64,000 nt of DNA from UBA4582 sp965657335 (GCA_965657335.1 CBFHOH010000016.1:45089-109088), one strand, 5' to 3'; shown: positions 27,787 to 38,174, counted from the first letter of the stretch. Numbers and translations: made by a program. The notes: generated by a model not told the origin, from the letters alone.

Positions 27787-28947
27787 ATGCCTACAGCATC
27801 AACAGAAGTGCGCGAATTTCAAATAGACATACCTGAAGGTGAGATTGTCGATCTCAAAAACCGACTGACAAACACCCGATGGCCCGATGCTGAGACGCCG
27901 GATGACTGGTCACAGGGCTTGCCTCTGGCGTACCACCAGGCGGTTTGCAATTACTGGGCGACTGAATACGACTGGTATCAAACTCAGGACAAGCTCAATC
28001 GCTTTTCGCAATTCAAATCAGCCTTTGATGGTATGGACATTCACTTCATTCACGTTAGAAGCAAGGAAGCCAACGCACGCCCACTTATCATTACGCATGG
28101 CTGGCCTGGGTCCATCGTAGAATTCCACAAGGTAATTGAACCCCTTACCGATCCGGTGGCACATGGCGGCCAGCCGGCAGATGCTTTTCATGTGGTTTGT
28201 CCCTCGTTACCTGGTTTTGGATTCTCGGACAAACCCACAAACACGGGTTGGGGGGTCATAAAAATAGCAGAAGTGTGGAATCAGTTAATGCTTCGCCTCG
28301 GCTATGATAGCTACTTCGCGCAAGGTGGGGATTGGGGCTCGGCGGTCACAACGATGATTGGCTTACAGAACCTCGGTAACTGCAAAGGCATTCACGTCAA
28401 CATGCCAAGCGCGCCACCAACAAAAGCCGCGTTAAGTGATCCCGACGATAAGGATAAAAAGGCGTTAGCTGCTGGACAATTTTATCAGCAATGGGACTCG
28501 GGTTATTCCAAGCAACAGGCGACGAGACCTCAGACCCTAGGATACGGTCTGAGTGATTCGCCATCAGGCCAGGCAGGTTGGGTACTTGAAAAATTCTTCG
28601 CCTGGACCGACTGCGACGGACATCCTGAAAATGTGCTTTCACGGGACGAGTTGCTGGATAACATCATGCTTTACTGGCTACCCAACAACGGCGCCTCATC
28701 CGCACGCCTGTATTGGGAGAGCTTCGCAAAAAGCTTCGGCAATGAAGGCGCCAATGGTGTCCAGTTACCCACCGGTTGCAGTATATTTCCGAAAGAAATT
28801 GTTGCGACTCCTCGACCCTGGGCGGAACAACGCTACAAGAACATTCAGTACTGGAATGAATTAGACAGAGGCGGACATTTCGCTGCGTTTGAACAACCCG
28901 CGCTTTTCGTTGAGGAAATGCGAAAGTGCTTTTCAACGCTCACCTAA
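27787..28947 (+). CDS. Epoxide hydrolase (alpha/beta-hydrolase with EHN domain)
   Basis: The 386-residue product opens with the epoxide-hydrolase N-terminal domain (LKNRLTNTRWPDAETPDDW). The alpha/beta-hydrolase core follows, with the oxyanion motif HGWPGS, the nucleophile Asp182 in QGGDWGS and the catalytic His364 in RGGHFAAFEQP. There is no signal peptide, so it is cytosolic, like microsomal-type bacterial enzymes. It would open an epoxide to a diol, a fitting partner for P450 or monooxygenase products elsewhere in the window. Confidence 0.93.
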   Translation: MPTASTEVREFQIDIPEGEIVDLKNRLTNTRWPDAETPDDWSQGLPLAYHQAVCNYWATEYDWYQTQDKLNRFSQFKSAFDGMDIHFIHVRSKEANARPLIITHGWPGSIVEFHKVIEPLTDPVAHGGQPADAFHVVCPSLPGFGFSDKPTNTGWGVIKIAEVWNQLMLRLGYDSYFAQGGDWGSAVTTMIGLQNLGNCKGIHVNMPSAPPTKAALSDPDDKDKKALAAGQFYQQWDSGYSKQQATRPQTLGYGLSDSPSGQAGWVLEKFFAWTDCDGHPENVLSRDELLDNIMLYWLPNNGASSARLYWESFAKSFGNEGANGVQLPTGCSIFPKEIVATPRPWAEQRYKNIQYWNELDRGGHFAAFEQPALFVEEMRKCFSTLT

Positions 28948-29030
28948 TTTTACTACCACGTACTGAACACTAGAATGATCGTTATTCACCCTGTCAGTGC
29001 TACTAGGTTGTCTGCGGAGACCGAGTATCT

Positions 29031-31454
29031 ATGATCATCTCCTACAATAAGCTCGTTATCACAATGGCTTTGTTCGCGTGCGCCCTGAATGGGTTCGCAG
29101 ACTCGTCACTCACTGCGTCAGGTAAAAGTCTGTCAATGATCATGGCCGACCCAGACTGGATTGGGAACCCGGCCCAATCTCCTCGATTTACTGATGACGG
29201 CAAATCAGTCATTTACCGTCAGAAGCGGATGGGTGTTCAATTTAATGACTACTTTCAAGTTGACCTTCATGCCAGTGACGCGGAAAAACCTAAAATTGCC
29301 GCATCACAATTTGACGAGCAGATAGAAGACCGTCGTGAACACCTTGCCATCATCAACAGTGACGGCAACCTGTTTCTGGTTAACTTTGAAACAAATGAAC
29401 GCACCACGCTCACTCAATCTGCCGCAAGTGACTCGTCTGCCCGGTTCATGACTAGCAACAGGAAAGTCCTCTTTAGTCGCGAAGGTCAGCAATACTCAGT
29501 TGACACAAAAACAGGACTGGTCACGCAGCTGACCAATATCAGAATTGGAGCAGCCCCGACAAAGAAGCCTGACTACAGCTTTTTAAGAAATCAGCAACTG
29601 ATCACAACCCGCAACGAAACACAGCGTCGTAAAGAGGCGCAACGCGCGCTAGAGCAGCAAAGAGCTAGAAACAGTGAAATGGGCCACCTGCAGCCTGTCT
29701 ATCTTGGTGACAAACAGAGACTGATCTCGAACGTTACTTCAACCGATGGCGAGTACAGCATTGTTGTCACTACCAAGACCAATGACGACGGCAAATTCAG
29801 GGAAAAGATGCCCAACTATGTGACTGACTCGGGCTATACGGAATTGGTTTCAGTGAGAGCCAAAGTAGGCGAACAGACACCGAGTGGACACACACTGGCA
29901 TTGGTCAAACTGGCAACTGGAGAGATAACACCGCTAGATTTATCCAGTCTTAGCGGCATTAAAAATGATCCTCTCAAAAAGCTCAGAGCTTCCGCTGTTG
30001 ACTGGCACGTCGCACGCGGTGCTGATCGCGTAAAAATGGCAAAAAAACTCCAAGCCGAGCCAATACGCTCAATCAGAGCCGAGGGAATCAAGTGGAATAA
30101 CGCGGGTACTGTTGCGGCTATTCAACTCCACAGCATTGATAACAAGGATCGATGGCTGATCACCATTGACCCGCGAAAGCCCAAAGTCACATTGCAACAT
30201 CGACTAACGGATGAACGATGGATCAACTACGCTTACAATGACTTTGGATGGATGCCAGACAACCAGCGCTTGTGGTTCTTATCTGAACAAACCGGCTATT
30301 CACACCTCTATCTAAAGAAGCTCGACAAACGCCGCGCCCAGCCAGTAACACGCGGAGACTATATTGTTGAATCTCCGGCGCTCTCGGTTACCGGCGACTA
30401 TTTTACAGTCATCGCTAATCCCGAGAACGCCGGCCGCTATGAAATCTACCGCGTCAGCACCGAAGCAGAGATGACGAAAATATCAAGCCTGTCAGCAGAC
30501 CCGCAGTATCGCGTTGGCGGCAAACCTTTTATTACTTCTCCTGATGAGACTGGTTTGCTTTATCGACATTCGGCACCGAACAAACCTCCCGAATGGTATC
30601 TACAGGCGAACCGACCGAACGCTGCATCCAGGCAAGCCACCAAAACAACTAGCCTTATGTTTTCAGAACAATCTTGGCAGCGGCCAGAGTTTGTTGACAT
30701 CCCCTCGACAAATTTTGATGGCACATTGCGAGCCCGCATTTACTCACCAGAAACAGCCAAGGAGACACTGCCCATTGTTGTCTTTGTTCATGGCGCGGGT
30801 TACCTGCAAAACGCCCACACCGGCTGGTCTGATTACTTTCGTGAGTACATGTTCAATAATTTACTTGCGGAGCAAGGGTATCTGGTGCTCGACCTCGATT
30901 ATCGCGGATCCCGCGGATACGGCCGTGATTTTCGTACAGCAATTTATCGTTCGATGGGGCATCCAGAACTTGAAGATTTGTTAGATGGTATCGACTGGCT
31001 AGTCGCTAACAGACGGGGCGATCCTGACCGTGTGGGTGTCTACGGCGGCTCCTACGGTGGTTTTATGGCACTGATGGCCATGTTTCGCGCACCGGACAAA
31101 ATTTCCGCAGCAGCAGCGCTTCGACCCGTAACAGACTGGGCACACTACAATCACGGCTACACATCAAACATTCTGAATACACCACTCGTTGACCCGTCCG
31201 CTTACACGTTAAGCTCTCCGATATACTATGCTGAAGCGTTCCCCAATAAGCCACTCTTGATTGCACACGGCATGCAAGACAGCAATGTCCACGTGCAGGA
31301 CTCTATCAAGTTACAGCAACGTCTTATCGAACTTGAGAAGGAAAATTTCGAGCTCGCGCTGTACCCTATTGATTCGCACGGATTCAAATATCCTTCATCT
31401 TGGCTAGATGAATATCGCAGAATTTTCAAACTTTTTGAGGACCACGTGCGTTAG
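29031..31454 (+). CDS. Secreted prolyl oligopeptidase-family (S9) peptidase
   Basis: This 807-residue protein begins with a signal peptide (VITMALFACALNGFADS). The N-terminal part is a beta-propeller of the DPP-IV/acylaminoacyl-peptidase kind, with WD40-like strands such as WNNAGTVAAIQLHS. The C-terminal catalytic domain has GVYGGSYGGFM with Ser674, Asp750 in GMQDSNVHV and His783 in DSHGF. It should act in the periplasm or outside on short peptides. An M24B aminopeptidase follows on the same strand after 111 bases, so the two may work in series on proline-containing peptides. Confidence 0.92.
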   Translation: MIISYNKLVITMALFACALNGFADSSLTASGKSLSMIMADPDWIGNPAQSPRFTDDGKSVIYRQKRMGVQFNDYFQVDLHASDAEKPKIAASQFDEQIEDRREHLAIINSDGNLFLVNFETNERTTLTQSAASDSSARFMTSNRKVLFSREGQQYSVDTKTGLVTQLTNIRIGAAPTKKPDYSFLRNQQLITTRNETQRRKEAQRALEQQRARNSEMGHLQPVYLGDKQRLISNVTSTDGEYSIVVTTKTNDDGKFREKMPNYVTDSGYTELVSVRAKVGEQTPSGHTLALVKLATGEITPLDLSSLSGIKNDPLKKLRASAVDWHVARGADRVKMAKKLQAEPIRSIRAEGIKWNNAGTVAAIQLHSIDNKDRWLITIDPRKPKVTLQHRLTDERWINYAYNDFGWMPDNQRLWFLSEQTGYSHLYLKKLDKRRAQPVTRGDYIVESPALSVTGDYFTVIANPENAGRYEIYRVSTEAEMTKISSLSADPQYRVGGKPFITSPDETGLLYRHSAPNKPPEWYLQANRPNAASRQATKTTSLMFSEQSWQRPEFVDIPSTNFDGTLRARIYSPETAKETLPIVVFVHGAGYLQNAHTGWSDYFREYMFNNLLAEQGYLVLDLDYRGSRGYGRDFRTAIYRSMGHPELEDLLDGIDWLVANRRGDPDRVGVYGGSYGGFMALMAMFRAPDKISAAAALRPVTDWAHYNHGYTSNILNTPLVDPSAYTLSSPIYYAEAFPNKPLLIAHGMQDSNVHVQDSIKLQQRLIELEKENFELALYPIDSHGFKYPSSWLDEYRRIFKLFEDHVR

Positions 31455-31565
31455 CAACGCCGTACTCGTAAAGACATGAAGCAGAAACACGCAAAATGAC
31501 TACGAACCAATGAACAACAGATAGACGGTTTTTGACGTGACGGTTGTTGGAGAAAAAATAAATCT

Positions 31566-33362
31566 ATGAGCAAATTAATTCACGAACGGCTTTTGCATGT
31601 TCGAGCAGAATTCGCAGCTGACAACGTCGATGCCTACATTGTGCCAAGAGCTGACGAATTTCTTGGAGAATATGTCCCCCTGCAAAATGAACGGCTTGCG
31701 TGGATCAGTGGATTTACCGGGTCGGCAGGTATGGTGGTTGTGCTGAAAACAAGCGCAGCCATCTTTGTCGACGGGCGTTACACCATTCAGGTTCGTCAAC
31801 AAGTATCCTCAAACCAGTACGAATTTCATCATCTGATTGACGAACCACCCATGAAGTGGCTTTCAGAAAATCTAGCGCCCGGTTCTCGGGTTGGCTTCGA
31901 CAGTCGAATGCACACCTATGCGTGGTATGAAGAGAGCAGCAAGTTGTTAGCGAAGCAGGAAATAGCGTTAATCGAACTATCACCTAATCCGATCGATAAA
32001 CACTGGCAAGATCGACCCGAGCCCAGCCAAAACCTCGCACTGCTACTATCGGAGACGTTTACAGGCGAATCAAGCGCGAGCAAACGTCAACGCATTGGTG
32101 AAGCAATTGGCAATTTAGATGCGGATATCGCCCTTCTTACCCAGTTAGATTCGATTGCTTGGTTGCTCAACATACGCGGCACAGACGTTCCCCGGCTACC
32201 CGTGCTGCTGTCGTTTGCCACAATCGATAAAGAGGGGAAAGTGATGCTTTACACTGACATTCGTAAGCTGCCGAATGATTTCAGCTCGCACGTTGGCGAT
32301 GGCGTGACTATTCAAAATTTTGAAGGCCTACAAAGCGCTCTCGAGACAATGGGAAATAACGGTGTCAAAGTGCTAGCAGATCCTCTAACGGCTAATGCAT
32401 GGTGTCAGCTTCGTTGTCTTGAGGCAGGCGCGGAACTGGTGTCTGGTATAGATCCCGTCTTGATACCCAAATCACAAAAAAATCAGGCCGAGCTTAATGG
32501 CATGAAAAACTGTCACATAAGAGATGGCGCCGCACTATCACGCTTTCTTCATTGGATAGAGCGCGAAGTTGAGGCAGACAGGCTTTACGATGAAGCAGAA
32601 CTATCTGACAAACTTGAGTCTTTTCGGATGGCGCTACCCGACATTCAGGATTTATCTTTTGACACGATTTCAGCAGCGGGCGCTAATGGCGCATTGTGCC
32701 ACTACAACCATCTCAACGGTGACCCAGCAAAACTGGAAGTGAACAACCTCTATCTTGTTGACTCTGGCGGACACTATCTTGATGGTACAACCGACGTCAC
32801 CCGAACTGTCACTATTGGTGAACCCAGCGCAGAACACCGCAAAATGTTTACGCTGGTTTTAAAAGGCCACATTGCGCTCGCGACAGCCATCTTTCCTGTT
32901 GGTACGGGCGGCATGCAACTTGATGTACTCGCCCGACAATTTCTCTGGGGCGAAGGTTTTGACTATGACCATGGCACGGGCCACGGCGTTGGCAATTTCC
33001 TCAGCGTGCACGAGGGTCCCCAGAGCATCGCAAAGGCCGGATCAAAACAACCTTTGCTTCCCGGCATGGTGCTATCTAATGAACCCGGCTATTACAAAGA
33101 GGACTGCTACGGTATCCGATGCGAAAACCTGATGACGGTCGTAGCAAAAGACAACGGCATGTTGGGTTTTGAAATGCTCACCTTTGCCCCATTCGACAGA
33201 CGCTTGATTGATACTGACATAATGACAGCAAGTGAAACCGCATGGCTAGACAGTTATCACAACGACGTCCGGGAAAAGCTTTCTGGCGAACTGAGCGGCG
33301 CGGACCTGGCGTGGCTTCAACTGGCTACGCAGACCGTTAACTCGCACGCCACACAGGCTTGA
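31566..33362 (+). CDS. Xaa-Pro aminopeptidase (M24B), three-domain type
   Basis: The 598-residue length and two creatinase-like N-terminal domains match the eukaryote-like aminopeptidase P group (XPNPEP1-like) and not the shorter E. coli PepP. All five metal ligands of the pita-bread domain can be seen: Asp in YLVDSGGHYLDG, Asp in TTDVTRTV, His in GTGHGVGN, Glu in LSNEPGYY and Glu in CENLMTVV. It has no signal peptide. It removes N-terminal residues before proline and probably finishes peptides released by the S9 enzyme upstream. Confidence 0.93.
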   Translation: MSKLIHERLLHVRAEFAADNVDAYIVPRADEFLGEYVPLQNERLAWISGFTGSAGMVVVLKTSAAIFVDGRYTIQVRQQVSSNQYEFHHLIDEPPMKWLSENLAPGSRVGFDSRMHTYAWYEESSKLLAKQEIALIELSPNPIDKHWQDRPEPSQNLALLLSETFTGESSASKRQRIGEAIGNLDADIALLTQLDSIAWLLNIRGTDVPRLPVLLSFATIDKEGKVMLYTDIRKLPNDFSSHVGDGVTIQNFEGLQSALETMGNNGVKVLADPLTANAWCQLRCLEAGAELVSGIDPVLIPKSQKNQAELNGMKNCHIRDGAALSRFLHWIEREVEADRLYDEAELSDKLESFRMALPDIQDLSFDTISAAGANGALCHYNHLNGDPAKLEVNNLYLVDSGGHYLDGTTDVTRTVTIGEPSAEHRKMFTLVLKGHIALATAIFPVGTGGMQLDVLARQFLWGEGFDYDHGTGHGVGNFLSVHEGPQSIAKAGSKQPLLPGMVLSNEPGYYKEDCYGIRCENLMTVVAKDNGMLGFEMLTFAPFDRRLIDTDIMTASETAWLDSYHNDVREKLSGELSGADLAWLQLATQTVNSHATQA

Positions 33363-33417
33363 GAAAAGCACAACGTCGCACACGCGCGGGCATCACAAGT
33401 GGCACCAATGTCTGTTG

Positions 33418-34254
33418 CTAGATGACATAGGCATCACCGGATGCGCGTACAGTAATTTCCGAAATCGATACGCCCCAAGGCTGGTTAATGGCGTAAATAA
33501 TCTGGTCAGCCAAATAGGCTGGCTCAAGCGCCCAATACTGAATATTATTACTGTCAAGCTCTTCAGTAGACAAAGCGCCTTCTGCCGCGGCCGCAAATTT
33601 ACCCATATAAGCGGGTGCATTCATACCCAAAATGCCGCTTACCGCTTCTGGGTTTACCACGCCGGTTCCCAGCGCCGTAGCTGGTACGCCTGTGGGTTTA
33701 ACCGTTGTTACCTTAATTTTACCCAAAGATTCCTGACGCAGGGATTCCGAGAGAAAAGCAACAGCCGCCTTGGTCGCTCCGTAAACGCCACCACCAACCA
33801 CCGGATGGTTTCCGTAGATTGAAGAGATGTTAATTATATGACCACGACCCTGCTTTATCATGGTGTCATGGGTTGCTGCGATACCGTTTAACACCCCTTT
33901 AAAATTAATATCTATACAACGGTCCCAGGCATCATGCGCAGACTCATGGTCCTTAAAGAATGCCAGTGGCATCACACCAGCGTTATTGATCATGACGTCC
34001 ACTCGACCAAATGTTTCCACCGCGTGGTTAACCAACGCCTGCATTTCCGACCTGACAGTGACGTCTACTTTCAAGCCCGAGATATTTGCCCCTTGCGCTT
34101 TTAGCGGCTCAATTATTTCCATCAACGCGGCCTCGTTGATGTCTCCGGCCACAACAGTGGCGCCCATTGCTGTTGCCTTTTCACTGAGGAGCTTGCCAAA
34201 GCCACTTGCAGCACCGGTGACAACAACCACTTTTTCTTCGATATAACTGTTCAT
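33418..34254 (-). CDS. Short-chain dehydrogenase/reductase
   Basis: A classical SDR of 278 residues with the cofactor loop VVVTGAASGFGKLL, the structural motif INNAGVMP, and the catalytic Ser (INISSIYG), Tyr and Lys (VYGATKAAV). VVAGDINEAAL after the second strand has an Asp, pointing to NAD(H). It starts 12 bases after the MBL-fold gene and is probably in its operon. It would oxidise an alcohol or reduce a ketone; the substrate is unknown. Confidence 0.92.
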   Translation of the reverse strand: MNSYIEEKVVVVTGAASGFGKLLSEKATAMGATVVAGDINEAALMEIIEPLKAQGANISGLKVDVTVRSEMQALVNHAVETFGRVDVMINNAGVMPLAFFKDHESAHDAWDRCIDINFKGVLNGIAATHDTMIKQGRGHIINISSIYGNHPVVGGGVYGATKAAVAFLSESLRQESLGKIKVTTVKPTGVPATALGTGVVNPEAVSGILGMNAPAYMGKFAAAAEGALSTEELDSNNIQYWALEPAYLADQIIYAINQPWGVSISEITVRASGDAYVI

Positions 34255-34266
34255 ATTACTTTCCTG

Positions 34267-35562
34267 TTAACTTTCTTCTTCTGGCGAACACCAGGACAAC
34301 TTGCCGTTTTGTAGTAGTTCTGCTGACGAGTGATACAACGCCTTGGATACATAGGGACGAATTTCTTTGGCACGGCGACGACAAAGATCGGCTTTTATTT
34401 GTCGAGCCCGCAACACGCTATCATCTGACGTACCGGCATTGGCAATCAGATCAATAACATGTAGCGCCAGCTGAACATGACCTTCATCTCGGAGCTGTTC
34501 GGCCCGTTTAATGACCGCATCCGTATCCGTTATCGCCGATAGCACTGCATCGCCAGCGTCCTTGATACTTTCAGGATGAAGGGAAGTCGGGTTTCTGTCC
34601 CACCAGCCGTTCTCCTCGCGATAGATATCCCGTACGATGTACTCAGGCGCGCCATAACGTGCTTTCATGTATTCCAACTGTTGCAGATCTTCCGGAAAAT
34701 TAATGTCTTCTAAAATTTCTCGTTCACTCATGCCACGGTTCATTCTGCTGACGACTTCGCGTCGAAACCATCGCAGGCGTTCAGCTGTATTTGTTAAGCG
34801 CTTGTGGACTTCTGCCCGATCATCGATCGTCGGCCCAAATTCCTGAACTAAGATCTTCGCACCCAACGAGGCCATTAGTTCGCAAGATTCCGCCCAGCGG
34901 ATGGTAAAACGCTGCGTTCGCAACGGCGTGCCGATGTTCGGAATAGTCGTGCCGGGGAACGCAGCACCGGCATAAAGCACGTTATCATCCGGCAGCCACA
35001 TCGCAATACAATCATCGGTTTCGGATGGCACCCATAATAACTCAACCCGTCGCCCCTTGAGCGGCAGCATCATTCTCGAGGTAAATGTCATGTCTGGGTC
35101 GCGTATCGTGAACTTAAGCTTCGCACCGGGAAACTGCATCGCTGCCAGTTTCTGCTGCAGCCCCTTGGTTTCCCGATAACGAATATAGCGTTCCCGACAA
35201 TTTTCATGGGCCACCAAAACAGGCGCAGCCTCACCTCGAGACTCATTATGTTTTATCCAGTCATCGACACCGTCGTTGTAACCAAGGTGGCCGTGTGAAT
35301 AACAGATCATTTGCACAGGCTTGTCAGTTACCGATCTTAACGCTTGGATCATTTTTGCTGTGCCACCACGACCCGGCCCCGCGTCCATCAGCACAACACC
35401 GTCATTGCCTTCCACCGCCAGCGCATTACCCTGAGCGGGCAGGATGTGAATACCCGGTAAAACTTCCCGAAAGCCCTCGGCTCCCTCAAGAATATTTTTT
35501 GCTTTTTCTGTCTTGTCCTCGTTCACTGGGTGTCTACTCCTAATTTTTTCACGCTTAACCAT
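34267..35562 (-). CDS. MBL-fold hydrolase with alkyl-sulfatase-like dimerisation region
   Basis: I start the gene at the ATG at 35562, giving 431 residues; the frame runs on to 35694 without a ribosome site. The metallo-beta-lactamase core is seen in NALAVEGNDGVVLMDAGPG. The metal box reads YSHGHLGYNDG, with the first two His but not the usual HxHxDH aspartate. The C-terminal half (RRFRREV-like helix, then EYIVRDIYREENGWWD and the following helical region) matches the dimerisation part of SdsA1/BDS1 alkyl sulfatases. It may act on alkyl sulfate esters or have drifted to another substrate. It forms an operon with the SDR and is divergent from PhyH. Confidence 0.78.
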   Translation of the reverse strand: MVKREKIRSRHPVNEDKTEKAKNILEGAEGFREVLPGIHILPAQGNALAVEGNDGVVLMDAGPGRGGTAKMIQALRSVTDKPVQMICYSHGHLGYNDGVDDWIKHNESRGEAAPVLVAHENCRERYIRYRETKGLQQKLAAMQFPGAKLKFTIRDPDMTFTSRMMLPLKGRRVELLWVPSETDDCIAMWLPDDNVLYAGAAFPGTTIPNIGTPLRTQRFTIRWAESCELMASLGAKILVQEFGPTIDDRAEVHKRLTNTAERLRWFRREVVSRMNRGMSEREILEDINFPEDLQQLEYMKARYGAPEYIVRDIYREENGWWDRNPTSLHPESIKDAGDAVLSAITDTDAVIKRAEQLRDEGHVQLALHVIDLIANAGTSDDSVLRARQIKADLCRRRAKEIRPYVSKALYHSSAELLQNGKLSWCSPEEES

Positions 35563-35659
35563 ATCATGATTGCACACTAAGTCACGTGGCTGGTGGAGTG
35601 CCGCTCGGCGCTCGATCATGTATACTATTGATGCAGTCCACAGCCTAACGGATACCCGC

Positions 35660-36454
35660 ATGGACATCCCTGTATTTACGAGCAGTGCCGCCACAGAAGA
35701 GATGCTTTCAGCCCTTGATCAGGCAGGCTGCATGGTTGTCACGGGGCTCTTAAGTGAACAAGCAAGAACATCGATCAGCACAGAATTAGCGCCTCATATG
35801 GCGAATGCCAGCGTGATAGAAGATGATGACCCCGAAGCGTTCTACCCCGGGAAAACGCGCCGCACCACAGCGCTACTGACGCGTTCAAATACGGTCGCAG
35901 AGCAACTTGTACCGCACGCCATGGCCACAGATGTTTGCGATAGATTTCTGTTACCCAACGGTGAGTTCGGATATCAACTACACGTGACCGCGGCGCTAGA
36001 AGTAGGTCCCGGCGCCAGAGAGCAGGAACTTCACCGCGAGGAAGATTCTTTCCAATTTTTTCCCTTGCCAAGACCCAATTTGATCGTTGCAAGTATGTGG
36101 GCTATCTCTGACTTCAGAGCGGAAAATGGTGCCACACTGATTGTGCCTGGGAGTCATCAATGGCCGGCCGAACGCGTACCGGAGGCCCATGAAATCATCG
36201 CAGCGGAAATGCCCGCAGGATCGGTTCTATTCTGGTTAGGAGGGCTGCTACATGGCGCTGGTGCAAACACCTCGCAAGATTGGCGTTACGGTGTCATATT
36301 GACCTATTCACTCGGATGGCTGCGGCAGGAGGAAAACCAATACTTGGACGTGCCAGCCCAGCAAATTGCCAAACTATCGCCAAAAGTAAAAAAGATCGCC
36401 GGGTTTGAGATGTACCGCGCGCTTGGACTTTATGATCCTTCCATCGGCGCTTGA
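35660..36454 (+). CDS. Phytanoyl-CoA dioxygenase (PhyH) family protein
   Basis: The ATG at 35660 gives 264 residues starting MDIPVFTSSAATEEML; earlier in-frame ATGs at 35570 and 35618 overlap the divergent MBL promoter region. The iron site is seen as ELHREED (His-x-Glu/Asp facial ligands) with the distal His in GGLLHGAGANTS, and Arg in DWRYGVIL should bind 2-oxoglutarate. Family members hydroxylate CoA thioesters or small hydrophobic molecules. It is followed by an acyl-CoA dehydrogenase. A second PhyH gene is at 42641. Confidence 0.85.
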   Translation: MDIPVFTSSAATEEMLSALDQAGCMVVTGLLSEQARTSISTELAPHMANASVIEDDDPEAFYPGKTRRTTALLTRSNTVAEQLVPHAMATDVCDRFLLPNGEFGYQLHVTAALEVGPGAREQELHREEDSFQFFPLPRPNLIVASMWAISDFRAENGATLIVPGSHQWPAERVPEAHEIIAAEMPAGSVLFWLGGLLHGAGANTSQDWRYGVILTYSLGWLRQEENQYLDVPAQQIAKLSPKVKKIAGFEMYRALGLYDPSIGA

Positions 36455-36578
36455 AGGATACGCGTGTTACCTACCGATTTTATTCACTACAGAATTTACA
36501 CGCTCAGTAACATAAGCCCTTCTCCTTCGATCTGCTACAGGCTTTTTTAGAAACCATTAATGCTACAGATGAAACACC

Positions 36579-37724
36579 ATGGACATGAATTTCCCCCCAG
36601 ATACTGACGCGTTTCGTGCACAGGTACGCGCTTTCTTTGCAAACGACTACCCTAAGGACTTGCTCGCAAAAGCAGCAAGTGGCGAACCGCTCAACAAGGC
36701 AGACTACCAACAGTCTGAACAAGCCCTTGCCGACAAAGGATGGCTCTGCGTGAACTGGCCGGAGGGCGCAGGCGGGCCAGGTTGGGACGTTACCAAAAAA
36801 TTTATTTACGATGAGGAACTCGAGCTCGCGGGCGCTATTAGCCCTGTGCCCATGGGTGTCATTTACGTTGGTCCTGTGATCGTCGCTTTTGGTAATGACG
36901 AGCAAAAAAGCCGATGGCTGCCAGGCATTCAGCAAAGCACGACTTTTTGGGCGCAGGGGTATTCAGAGCCCGGCTCCGGGTCAGACCTGGCGTCACTGCA
37001 GTGTCAGGCTCAGCGCGATGGTGATGATTACATTGTCAATGGCACAAAGATCTGGACCAGCTTGGCCCAACATGCCGACTGGATTTTCGCACTGGTAAGG
37101 ACCAGCCATGAGGACGTCAAACAACAGGGCATCACTTTTCTTTGTGCTCCCATGAATAGCCCGGGTGTCGAGGTTCATCCAATCATTACGATTGATGGTC
37201 GTCACTCCCTCAATCGCGTGACATTCGATAACGTCCGCGTGCCGGTGCGCAATCGGATAGGAGAAGAAGGCCAAGGCTGGCATTACGCAAATTACTTGCT
37301 GGGAAACGAGAGAACATCTTACGCACATGTCGCCGGCAAACGCATGCAGATGGCTGCCATTGAACAGTTCATGACAAGCGTTGACGCGCTAGAACATCAG
37401 ACACAGTTTAATGAGCTCTCAGTGAGGCTAGACACCCTAGATATCACGGTGCTTCGCGTGCTGGCAACTGTGGCAAATGGCGAATCTCCGGGAAACGAAT
37501 CTTCGATTCTGAAAATTATGGCTACTGAACTTGCCCAAGATATTACAGAACTGGGAATGGTGATCAGGCAATACGCCGGCATTGCAAGTTTTGGCGTTCA
37601 AATGCCCGACAGGGCAGCGGCCAAAGCGATGGTTGAGTATTTGGGTACAAGGTCCCAATCAATCTATGGTGGCTCAAACGAAATCCAGAAGAACATCATC
37701 GCGAAAAGAGTACTCGGCTTATAG
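36579..37724 (+). CDS. Acyl-CoA dehydrogenase, single copy
   Basis: A 381-residue FAD enzyme. The signature GYSEPGSGSDLASLQCQAQ and the C-terminal SIYGGSNEIQKNIIAKRVLG are clear. It resembles the first dehydrogenase of the 24425 pair more than the second, with LLGNERTSYAHVAG giving a helix G Glu and a YGG in place of YEG. It has no adjacent partner subunit. It may be co-transcribed with the GFA-family gene 60 bases downstream. Confidence 0.9.
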   Translation: MDMNFPPDTDAFRAQVRAFFANDYPKDLLAKAASGEPLNKADYQQSEQALADKGWLCVNWPEGAGGPGWDVTKKFIYDEELELAGAISPVPMGVIYVGPVIVAFGNDEQKSRWLPGIQQSTTFWAQGYSEPGSGSDLASLQCQAQRDGDDYIVNGTKIWTSLAQHADWIFALVRTSHEDVKQQGITFLCAPMNSPGVEVHPIITIDGRHSLNRVTFDNVRVPVRNRIGEEGQGWHYANYLLGNERTSYAHVAGKRMQMAAIEQFMTSVDALEHQTQFNELSVRLDTLDITVLRVLATVANGESPGNESSILKIMATELAQDITELGMVIRQYAGIASFGVQMPDRAAAKAMVEYLGTRSQSIYGGSNEIQKNIIAKRVLGL

Positions 37725-37784
37725 TTTGCCGAAACCTTATTCCCGCGAGAGCCAACGCGACTTTTGAAACTTCGAGGAAGACCG

Positions 37785-38174
37785 ATGACTGAGACACCAT
37801 TATCACCACAAACTTGGGCAACGGGTGGCTGCCACTGTGGCACAGTGCGGTTTAAAGTATGGATAGAAAGCTTGGAAGTCATTGAATGCAATTGTTCTAT
37901 GTGCCTAAAGAAAGGCTTCATAAACATTATTTCAAAACCCGAACATTTCGAACTTACCCAAGGCGAAGAAAACCTTGCAACCTATCAATTCAATACCATG
38001 GTCGCAGAACACAGGTTTTGCAAAACCTGCGGCATTCATACCCATACTCGACCGCGATCGCACCCTGATGCATACGACGTCAATGCGCGCTGCCTCGACG
38101 CCAGCATGACAACACTGAACATCACCCCTTTTGATGGCCAGAATTGGGAAGCTAACGTCAAGTCAATTCAGTAG
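37785..38174 (+). CDS. GFA-family (glutathione-dependent formaldehyde-activating-like) zinc protein
   Basis: The ATG at 37785 follows GAGGAAG and gives 129 residues; the TTG at 37764 is not needed. The zinc-binding cysteines of the Mss4-like fold are all visible: GGCHCGTVRF, ECNCSMC and CKTCGIH. The founding member (Gfa) joins formaldehyde to glutathione, but most members are uncharacterised. Its stop directly abuts the stop of the convergent carotenoid oxygenase with no bases between. Confidence 0.88.
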   Translation: MTETPLSPQTWATGGCHCGTVRFKVWIESLEVIECNCSMCLKKGFINIISKPEHFELTQGEENLATYQFNTMVAEHRFCKTCGIHTHTRPRSHPDAYDVNARCLDASMTTLNITPFDGQNWEANVKSIQ

